Positions 7,645 to 13,923 of a stretch of 64,000 nucleotides of DNA are shown here, in pieces. Source of the DNA: Candidatus Hydrogenisulfobacillus filiaventi (GTDB taxonomy: Bacteria > Bacillota > Sulfobacillia > Sulfobacillales > R501); NCBI GenBank assembly GCA_902809825.1, contig LR778114.1:2108001-2172000 (forward strand), given 5' to 3'. Below the pieces are notes generated by a model. That model had not been told where the DNA came from, made no database searches, and was given only the letters and a program-made list of their open reading frames with translations. The position numbers and the translations under genes are program-made. Positions within the stretch are counted from its first letter, which is position 1, and each line of letters starts with the position of its first letter.

Positions 7645-9153
7645 TCACGACCGGGGCTTGCGTCCGATAGTCACATACCCCTGCATCGGGGCGCGCTGCT
7701 CCTCGGGGCTGGTATGAGCCACCCACTGCGGGCCCTCACGGGCCAGGCGGTCCAGCAGCTTCCACCGTTCCCGGTAGGGCAGCCGGGCCAGGATATTCTG
7801 AAAGAAGGCGGCTCCTTTCAACACGAAGGTCAGGAACGCCTCCGGGTCGGAAGCCACCGTACGCACCTGCCAGCGGCGGCTCCTGACCTCAACCAGGCCG
7901 GCCTGCCGGTAGAGGGTCTCCACCTCCGCCAGCGGCAGCCCCTGGCGTTCACCCGGAGCCACCCCCAGCTGAGCGGCGAGCTGGATGAGGGGCCGGAACC
8001 AGGCAGCGACCATGGGAATCTGCAGAAAGTTGTTGGATCCGTCCGAGTTGCCGGTCAGGAGCTGCCCCCCCGGCCGGAGCACCCGGGCCATCTCGGCCAC
8101 GGCCCGGGGCGCATCCGTCCAGTGCAGCACCAGCACCGCAATGACCACGTCAAACCGGCCAGGGGGAAACGGGAGGGCTTCCGCCACGCCTTGCACCAGC
8201 CGCACCCGACCGGCACCGCGGGCGGCCCGTTTCGCTCCCAAGGCGGCCAGCAGGGCTGCCGAGGGCTCTAACGCCACCAGCTCGCCGCCCGCCGCCGCGA
8301 CGCGCTCGGCCAGACCCGCATCGAAGGTCACCCGGCCGGTTCCGGCCCCTACCTCCAGCACCCGGGCCCCCGGCGGCAGCACCAGCTGGTCCAGCGCCTG
8401 CCGGGTAACGGCCTGAACGTCGGGATTCACCGCATGAAAGACGCGGTCATAGTCCGTTTCCCCGAAAATGACCCAGCGTTGGGCATTAGCCCGCCAGGCG
8501 AACTCCCCCGCAGCCTCCAGGGCCGCCCGCAGGCGGTTCAGCACCGTGCGGCCGTCCGGGGTCAGCTCCACCCAGTCGCCTGACCCGTCGCTGAAGCGCC
8601 GGACCCACCCGGCCTCCAGATAGACGGCCAGGGCGGGAGCCAAGGTCCGGTCCGACCACGGGCGATGGGCCACCCCCAGCAGGAAATCCTGCTCGCGCAT
8701 GCGCCCGAAATACGCCAGGGCATTAAAATCCTCATGACAAGTGATGACCCCGTAGTACCAGCCGGCAGCCCGCAGGCCGGCGGGCTCGCCCGTTATCCAC
8801 CGCCGGAAGCGGGCCGCCGCCGCCTCCGCATCCGGCCGGCCCACCCGGCGCATCCCCAACCGTTGCTGAGCAGCATATAAGGCCGTGCCGGTGAGAAGGT
8901 CGGCAAAGACGCTCTCCACGTACGCCGCCGGCATCGGCCGGCTGGGAAACAGGGCCTGCTGTGCGAGCGCCTGTTGCGTCCAGCGGGCAGCCTCCGCCTC
9001 CAGGATACCGTCGGCCTCGCCGCTGATTTCCTCCTCCGCCTGCCCGTTCATCCAGGTGTCCAACACCACCCCGGCGGTCAGGGCCCGGCCAATAATGCCA
9101 TGGATGGTCTGCATCGCCTGGCAGAGCGCGGCTTCCAGTGCCGGATCCGCCAT
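7645..9153 (-). CDS. SAM-dependent class I methyltransferase with an uncharacterised N-terminal region
   Basis: About 502 residues. The C-terminal half is a methyltransferase: motif I VLEVGAGTGRVTFDAGL, acidic loop LVALEPSAALL, FDVVIAVLVLHWTD, and MARVLRPGGQLLTGNSDG, as in the UbiE/type 11 family. The N-terminal ~220 residues are mostly helical with a possible winged-helix stretch (residues ~160-215) and no recognised family. The substrate is unknown. The ATG at 9153 has AGGTG 4 bases upstream; the ATG at 9165 has no site. It is transcribed towards the tRNA. Confidence 0.75.
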   Translation of the reverse strand: MADPALEAALCQAMQTIHGIIGRALTAGVVLDTWMNGQAEEEISGEADGILEAEAARWTQQALAQQALFPSRPMPAAYVESVFADLLTGTALYAAQQRLGMRRVGRPDAEAAAARFRRWITGEPAGLRAAGWYYGVITCHEDFNALAYFGRMREQDFLLGVAHRPWSDRTLAPALAVYLEAGWVRRFSDGSGDWVELTPDGRTVLNRLRAALEAAGEFAWRANAQRWVIFGETDYDRVFHAVNPDVQAVTRQALDQLVLPPGARVLEVGAGTGRVTFDAGLAERVAAAGGELVALEPSAALLAALGAKRAARGAGRVRLVQGVAEALPFPPGRFDVVIAVLVLHWTDAPRAVAEMARVLRPGGQLLTGNSDGSNNFLQIPMVAAWFRPLIQLAAQLGVAPGERQGLPLAEVETLYRQAGLVEVRSRRWQVRTVASDPEAFLTFVLKGAAFFQNILARLPYRERWKLLDRLAREGPQWVAHTSPEEQRAPMQGYVTIGRKPRS

Positions 9154-9283
9154 AAGGCACCTCATCCCCTGTTTTAGGGGAGTATAGAGGATACGGCCTG
9201 CCGAACCCTGTCGTCTGGTGCCAAAAGTTGTGCAAAAGTGCGGGTGGTAGCCGGCGGCACCGGCCCGTCCGCCCCCGCCTGCT

Positions 9284-9433
9284 TCAATAGTCGCACCATT
9301 CCGCCAGCGCCCGCCAGGCCAGCCGTGCCCGCCGCGGCAGGCGCCGGACCATACGCACCGCCCGCCTCAGCTTCCGCTGCACCCGTTCCGGCCAGGCGGC
9401 CAGAGCCGCCCGCCATGCCGCCAACCGCACCAT
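9284..9433 (-). CDS. small arginine-rich protein (49 aa), hypothetical
   Basis: The ATG at 9433 follows a perfect AGGAGG at 6 bases. The 49-residue product begins MVRLAAWRAALAAWPERV and is rich in Arg, Ala, Leu and Trp with heptad-like spacing, which suggests a basic amphipathic helix. It ends in EWCDY before TGA. It lies 130 bases upstream of the methyltransferase on the same strand. No family is recognised; the case rests on the ribosome binding site and composition. Confidence 0.4.
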   Translation of the reverse strand: MVRLAAWRAALAAWPERVQRKLRRAVRMVRRLPRRARLAWRALAEWCDY

Positions 9434-9668
9434 ACCGCGCCTCCTGCACCTTCTTCTGCCGCCTACTCTGCCATGGCGGCAGAGGAACCGCTATCCGCCT
9501 TCAGGGGCAGGGAAAAGCTGAGCACGTAGGCAGAACCGGGTTCCGTCCCCAGGTACCTGCATCGCGGCCGCTCCCGACGGGTCTGCCCCCCAGAGCCCAC
9601 CGCCCGGGGGCCAATCGCCCAAGGCTCCCCTCTGCAGGGCCGCGACCCCTGTAGGACAAGGCACCAGG

Positions 9669-9806
9669 TTAGGTCCGGGCGGCCTGCATGGCGGCACCTC
9701 GCAGCGACCAGCTAAAGTCCTGCCACCGGGAAGACTCTGATCCCTCCTCTCCGAACAAGGGCAGCAGGATCGTGGCCAGCACGGCCAGGTAGGCCACCAT
9801 CGTCAT
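9669..9806 (-). CDS. small membrane-associated protein (45 aa), hypothetical
   Basis: The ATG at 9806 has AAGGAGG 10 bases upstream. The product starts MTMVAYLAVLATILLPLFG, one hydrophobic span, then an acidic, Trp-containing tail (EEGSESSRWQDFSW). It lies upstream of the 49-residue ORF on the same strand. No family is recognised. Confidence 0.4.
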   Translation of the reverse strand: MTMVAYLAVLATILLPLFGEEGSESSRWQDFSWSLRGAAMQAART

Positions 9807-9823
9807 GGCCCCGTCGCCTCCTT

Positions 9824-9848
9824 CTGACACAAAAGCCTGACACAAAAG
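9824..9848 (+). repeat. short direct repeat
   Basis: CTGACACAAAAG occurs twice in tandem, separated by one base (9824-9835 and 9837-9848), just upstream of the 45-residue ORF on the minus strand. The role is unknown. Confidence 0.6.
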
Positions 9849-9852
9849 GCCG

Positions 9853-10460
9853 GGATGCCCGCAGGCGTCCTGGCCCCGCGTCAGAAAGGGTACAGCGTAG
9901 CGATCTGCCCGACTCTCCAGACCATAACCGTCAGGCCCAGCGCCCGGAATGGCTCGATGGCCCGGTGTCGGGTCCGACGCCGGAGGATCGCGTCGGCCGC
10001 CAACGCGCCCACGCCCAGCCGGCTAACCCCAGCTGGGCGGCCGCCAGCTCGGCGACGCTTGCCGCCAACCTGCCCTCCGGGACGCGAAATCCTTTTCAGT
10101 GCTCGGTCGTGCGCCGCCCCCTCCTCCTCGTAGCCCGCCCGGCGGTCGGATTCCGCCGGTGGTGCGCCCAAACCGCCAACTCCAATGTGACCTACGCTAT
10201 AAGAGCCGCCCGTCCGGCAAGTAGGCGAGTCTGTCCTTCTCCGATGCCTCTCATGCATTGTCCCTGGGCGTCGAACGGTGTCGCCCGATTTACGTTGCGG
10301 AAGGTGAAGATGCTTGTAAAACTGTCTTTAGCACCCTACCTAAAGCATCTTCGGCTAGGGCTAGCTTCCGGAGCCTGGCGGACAGCACAGGCCGAAAAAC
10401 CTCTCTCCGAATCCGATGGTGGCACCCCTCTAATCATCACCAGGTCTCAAAAACCGGATG
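9853..10460. other. region without a recognised gene
   Basis: About 600 bases between the small ORFs and the secreted-protein gene. Open frames exist on both strands, but none gives a protein-like sequence or has a ribosome binding site. The 3' part becomes AT-richer and contains the inverted repeat at 10306-10352. It is probably decayed accessory DNA. Confidence 0.5.
10306..10352. repeat. perfect 10-bp inverted repeat
   Basis: GAAGATGCTT (10306-10315) and AAGCATCTTC (10343-10352) are exact inverted copies around 27 bases. Shorter outer arms (GGAAG/CTTCC) extend the pairing. It is not followed by a T run, so it is not an obvious terminator. It may be a structured end of a lost mobile element or an RNA fold. 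Confidence 0.45.
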
Positions 10461-10464
10461 CCAT

Positions 10465-10493
10465 TTCTGAAAGGGACAAGAATACGCTATAGT
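10465..10493 (+). promoter_or_regulatory. possible promoter in AT-rich DNA
   Basis: TTCTGA (3 of 6), a 17-base spacer and TATAGT (5 of 6) precede the small membrane ORF and the secreted-protein gene. Tentative. Confidence 0.3.
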
Positions 10494-10535
10494 AAATACC
10501 CCACCAATGGGGAGAGAAACGGGAAAAAACTTGTG

Positions 10536-10706
10536 TTGTTTATAGTGATAATTGGGGCGTGGCTGGGAATATTAGGCGTTTTACAGCACAATATTTCTGA
10601 ACTACCTCCTTGTCGTACTTCAATGCCACCTAGCCCATTCAGAAAGGAAGGAACGGCTTTATGCGCGCGTCAAATCGATGGATTTTGGGTACCCTGGTTG
10701 GAGTGA
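10536..10706 (+). CDS. possible small membrane ORF
   Basis: An open frame with possible GTG/TTG starts near 10536 encodes a hydrophobic span (LFIVIIGAWLGILGVL) followed by a Pro/Cys-containing tail, ending at 10706. It overlaps the next gene by 46 bases, which argues against it or suggests decay. The start is uncertain. Confidence 0.2.
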   Translation: MFIVIIGAWLGILGVLQHNISELPPCRTSMPPSPFRKEGTALCARQIDGFWVPWLE

Positions 10707-11005
10707 TGGGAGTCACATTGATGCCTATATCTCGTGCGGCGAGTTCTTCCATTGTCGCGTCCTTTTTACCTTTTCAAAAGGCAGGCCGCGTTTCGCCAGG
10801 GAGACCGCAAAATGCGATTCCTCCGTCGCCGCCTCATTTGGCTGTCCCTCCGTCTGGTTTTAATCCTTTAGTGGCAACGCCGACGCAATTGGCACGCTAT
10901 GGGTTTCCCCCGCGGCCAAAAGGGGGGAAGGCGCTCGCGGAATGGCAATGGGCTATGCAACATGCTAAAAAGTGGGTGCCGCCGAATCCTCAACCAGGAG
11001 CCTGA
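10661..11005 (+). CDS. short secreted protein, probably truncated (resembles the N-terminal part of bacterial G1-type peptidases)
   Basis: 114 residues. Signal peptide MRASNRWILGTLVGVMGVTL ending near ISRAASS, then a Pro-rich linker and a segment containing TPTQLARYGFPPRP and LAEWQWAMQHAKKWVPP. I recall this type of segment from the leader regions of bacterial eqolisin (G1) peptidases; that is recollection, not a search. No NWxGY-type catalytic core follows: the frame stops at 11005, 64 bases before an IS256 element. The ATG at 10661 has AAGGAA upstream. The sequence is clearly AT-richer than neighbouring genes, suggesting acquisition. Confidence 0.5.
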   Translation: MRASNRWILGTLVGVMGVTLMPISRAASSSIVASFLPFQKAGRVSPGRPQNAIPPSPPHLAVPPSGFNPLVATPTQLARYGFPPRPKGGKALAEWQWAMQHAKKWVPPNPQPGA

Positions 11006-11068
11006 GTTCCGAAATGTGGTGGAATTTTCGGAGGCCTAAGCCGGGATCTTCCTGGACAGCAACGCCAT

Positions 11069-12358
11069 GGTCGTGTTTCCTGAGGGTGTCCCACCCATTC
11101 AGGAAGGAGTGCAACCATGGCTGACGTTCGTGGGAACCTGGATGAGCTGGTGCGCAAGATGGGAGCCGACCCGGAGTTTCTCCGCCAGACGCTGGAGTGG
11201 CTGCTCCAGCCACTCATGGAGGCGGAGCTGACCGACCGGATTGGGGCCGACCGGGACCGACCGCACCCCATCCGCGTGACCTACCGGCATGGCCGGCGCC
11301 CCCGGGACTGGGACACCCGGCTCGGGACTGTGCATCTGCCGATCCCGAAGTTGCGCCAGGGGCGTGATGTCCCCGGCTGTCTCGAGCCGCGGACGCGCAG
11401 CGAACAGGCCTTGGTCTCCGTCATCCAGGAGGCTGACGTGAACGGCGTCCGCACCCGGAAAGTTGACCAACGGGTACAGGCCCGCGGGCTGGAGGGGGTC
11501 CCTAAGCGCACGGTGTCCCGGGTCGCCCAGGAGTTGGATGCCCGCATCACGGCCTTCCGGGAGCGACCGCTCACCGGCCGGTATCCCTATGTGCGGCTCG
11601 ATGCCCGCTACGTGAAAGTCCGGGACGGGGACCGCGTATTCAGCATGGCGCTCGTGGTCGCCATCGGGGTGCGCGCAACCGGGGAGCGGGCAGTCCTGGG
11701 CTTTGACTGGGGCTGGAGCGAAGCAGCGGCGTGCGGGACGGACTTGCTGCGGCGTCTCCGGGCACGCGGCTTAAGCGGGGTCCTCCTGGTCATCAGCGAT
11801 GCCCACCGGGGCCTGCAGCAAGCCATTCAGGCGATCTTCCAGGGCGTCATGTGGCAGCGGTGCCGGCTGCATGTCCTGCGGAATCTGCTGAGCACGGTGC
11901 CCCGCTCGGCCCAGGCCATGGTGGCCGCCCTCGTCCGGACGATCTTCGCCCCAGCCACGCAGGCGCACGCCCGACTGCCACGGCAGGCCGTGAGCGAGCG
12001 GTTGCGCTCCCGGTTCCCCGCGGCGGCCACGCTGCTCGCGGACGCGGCCGAGGACGTCCTGGCCTACCTGGCCTTCCCGCCTGAACACGGGCGGCAACTC
12101 CACTCCACGAACCCGTTGGAGCGGCTGAATCGCGAGCTGGCCCGGCGGTGCGACGTCGTCGGGATCTTCCCGAATGCCGCTGCGGTGCTCCGTTTGGCCG
12201 GCGCCGTTCTCCTCGAGCAGCAAGACGAGTGGGCCACCGCGCCCCGGCGGTCCTGCAGCCAGACGTCGATGGAGAAGCTGCAGCCCCGCTACCAGACGGC
12301 CTTGACAGCCGCTAACGGGGCTCGCTAAGGTGAGGCCAACACCTCAGGAAACGCGGCC
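11069..12358 (+). mobile_element. IS256-family insertion sequence (about 1.29 kb)
   Basis: One transposase gene is bounded by imperfect inverted repeats: GGTCGTGTTTCCTGAGG at 11069 and, on the other strand, GGCCGCGTTTCCTGAGG ending at 12358 (15 of 17 identical). The flanking 8-mers (AACGCCAT and TTTTCCCA) do not match, so no target duplication is visible and the exact ends are provisional. Confidence 0.7.
11117..12328 (+). CDS. IS256-family transposase
   Basis: 403 residues, full length for the family, no internal stop. The DDE triad is in place: Asp162 in VRLDARYVKV, Asp228 in VISDAHRGL and Glu335 in STNPLERLNREL; the CRLH motif after the second Asp is also typical. The ATG at 11117 is preceded by AGGAAGGAGTGCAACC. 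The element is probably still active or recently active, unlike the other mobile remnants here. Confidence 0.93.
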   Translation: MADVRGNLDELVRKMGADPEFLRQTLEWLLQPLMEAELTDRIGADRDRPHPIRVTYRHGRRPRDWDTRLGTVHLPIPKLRQGRDVPGCLEPRTRSEQALVSVIQEADVNGVRTRKVDQRVQARGLEGVPKRTVSRVAQELDARITAFRERPLTGRYPYVRLDARYVKVRDGDRVFSMALVVAIGVRATGERAVLGFDWGWSEAAACGTDLLRRLRARGLSGVLLVISDAHRGLQQAIQAIFQGVMWQRCRLHVLRNLLSTVPRSAQAMVAALVRTIFAPATQAHARLPRQAVSERLRSRFPAAATLLADAAEDVLAYLAFPPEHGRQLHSTNPLERLNRELARRCDVVGIFPNAAAVLRLAGAVLLEQQDEWATAPRRSCSQTSMEKLQPRYQTALTAANGAR

Positions 12359-12616
12359 TTTTCCCACCACACTCTGGGACTCTATCCATCGCCAGGGCGT
12401 CTGTGAGAGCCGACGGCCCCGTGGATCTGTATGGGCCTGCCCCTCAACTGGTATGGCCGGGAGCGTCGGTCACTTCAGGATGCGCTCCTCCAGGACCGGG
12501 TTTGCGGATGCTCGGCCGACTCGAACGGTAGTGCTGGTGACCCAGGGGGTGGAAGCCGGTCCCGACGGGTCTGTCCCGCTAGGACCCGCCATACCTTTCC
12601 GAGGGAGGGGACCGCC
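12359..12616 (+). other. gap after the insertion sequence
   Basis: About 258 bases. Open frames are present but none resembles a known protein, and none visibly continues the truncated gene on the other side of the element. The 3' end supplies the ribosome binding site (GAGGGAGGGG) of the next gene. Confidence 0.4.
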
Positions 12617-12889
12617 GTGGACTGGCAGGTTATGCTGAGCACCTTCGGCCTCATCTTTCTGGCCGAGCTGGGGGACAAAACCCAGCTCACCACCATGATG
12701 CTGGCCGCGCAGAGCCGGGCCGCCTGGTCGGTATTCCTGGGGGCCGCCACCGCCCTGGCCGTCAGTGCTCTGCTGGGTGCCCTTCTGGGGCAGGTGGTGA
12801 CGCGCCTGGTTCCGGCCCACTACATCCATCTGGGGGCCGGGGTGGCGTTCGTGGTACTGGGGGCCCTGCTCATCGCCGGCAAGGTCTGA
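12617..12889 (+). CDS. half-size GDT1/TMEM165 (UPF0016) membrane protein
   Basis: 90 residues with one UPF0016 domain. The signature E-x-G-D-K-T is present as AELGDKTQL (Glu17, Asp20, Lys21) in the first membrane helix, followed by two more helices. The family exports Mn2+ or Ca2+; full transporters need two such domains. Only one copy is here, so it would act as a homodimer or with a partner elsewhere. The GTG start at 12617 has GAGGGAGGGG upstream. Longer upstream in-frame starts are not protein-like. Confidence 0.75.
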   Translation: MDWQVMLSTFGLIFLAELGDKTQLTTMMLAAQSRAAWSVFLGAATALAVSALLGALLGQVVTRLVPAHYIHLGAGVAFVVLGALLIAGKV

Positions 12890-12904
12890 GGCGGCACGAA
12901 TCCA

Positions 12905-12922
12905 GCCCGGCTTCAGCCGGGC
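12905..12922 (+). terminator. hairpin after the GDT1-like gene
   Basis: GCCCGGC and GCCGGGC form a perfect 7-bp stem with loop TTCA, 15 bases after the stop. No T run follows, so termination strength is doubtful. Confidence 0.35.
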
Positions 12923-13011
12923 CTGCCCGGCAGCGTGCTATGATGAGGCGGACCATTCCCGGGGGCCCGCCGGGGCCCCGCCTGGGAACGGCAGCAGAAG
13001 GAGGCCTTAGC

Positions 13012-13908
13012 GTGCGCGTGCTGATTACAGGCGGGTCCGGCTTCATCGGGAGCGCGCTCGGTCGTCGCCTGACCGGGATGGGCATGGAAGTGGTGGTGGC
13101 GGACCTGCGCCCCAGCCGGGACCCCCGCGTCACCCTGGTGCAAGGCGACCTGCGGGACGCGGCCGTAGTCGAGGAGGCCCTGCAGCCCGGCACTGAGGCG
13201 GTGGTCCACCTGGCCGCCTTCACCTCGGTGCTGAAATCCCTCACCGACCCCCATGGCGTGTACCGCACCAACCTGGAGATGACAGCCAACCTGCTCGAGC
13301 GGGCACGGCTGGTGGGCGCGCGCCGGTTCGTCTTCGCCTCCACCAATGCCATCGTAGGCGACGTCGGACGGACGCCCATTCACGAACGCATGCCGCTGGA
13401 GCCGCTCACTCCGTACGGGGCCACCAAGGCAGCGGCGGAGATGCTCATGAGCGCCTATACCCACGCCTACGGCGTACGGGGTGTGGCCTTGCGCCTGACC
13501 AACGTCTACGGCACCGGGATGCAGCACAAGGACAGCATCGTTCCCCGCTTGATGCGGGCCGCCCTGCAGGGAGGCTCCATCGACATCTACGGCGACGGGG
13601 AGCAGGTCCGGGACTACATCTATCTCGACGACGTGGTGGAGGCCTTCGTCCTAGCCCTCACCCGGGACTGGATCGGTCCCGTGACCATCGGCTTCGGGGA
13701 ATCGGTCTCGGTCAACACCCTGCATGCCCTGGCCCGCGAAGCCACCGGACGCCCCATCGGCGCCCGCTATGTGGACCCCAAACCCGGGGAGATGCCGGCG
13801 GTGGTGGTGGATACCAGCTACGCCCGCAGCCTGGGCTTCCGGCCGGAGACCGCTCTGACGGAGGGGCTGCGCCGGGTTTGGGAGGACTTCCGGGCCCGCC
13901 CCGCTTGA
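13012..13908 (+). CDS. NAD-dependent epimerase/dehydratase (extended SDR)
   Basis: 298 residues. The N-terminal NAD motif is GGSGFIGSALGRRL, catalytic YGATK (Tyr-x3-Lys) lies near residue 140, ASTNAIVGD carries the serine/threonine partner, and RDYIYLDDVVEAF is typical of sugar-nucleotide epimerases. It is related to UDP-glucose 4-epimerases, but the substrate is not assignable. The GTG at 13012 has AAGGAGG 7 bases upstream. Convergent with the YfhO-like gene, 15 bases apart. Confidence 0.85.
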   Translation: MRVLITGGSGFIGSALGRRLTGMGMEVVVADLRPSRDPRVTLVQGDLRDAAVVEEALQPGTEAVVHLAAFTSVLKSLTDPHGVYRTNLEMTANLLERARLVGARRFVFASTNAIVGDVGRTPIHERMPLEPLTPYGATKAAAEMLMSAYTHAYGVRGVALRLTNVYGTGMQHKDSIVPRLMRAALQGGSIDIYGDGEQVRDYIYLDDVVEAFVLALTRDWIGPVTIGFGESVSVNTLHALAREATGRPIGARYVDPKPGEMPAVVVDTSYARSLGFRPETALTEGLRRVWEDFRARPA

Positions 13909-13923
13909 GTGCCGCCCTTCCCC

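Noticed and set aside
9881-10258. Minus-strand frame of 125 codons in the gene-poor region
   Set aside because: No ribosome binding site, no protein-like pattern, and no recognised family in this or the adjacent frames. At most decayed DNA.
7524-12400. Genomic island integrated at tRNA-Arg
   Set aside because: A single tRNA gene is followed by accessory DNA, but no second copy of the tRNA 3' end and no integrase gene was noticed.
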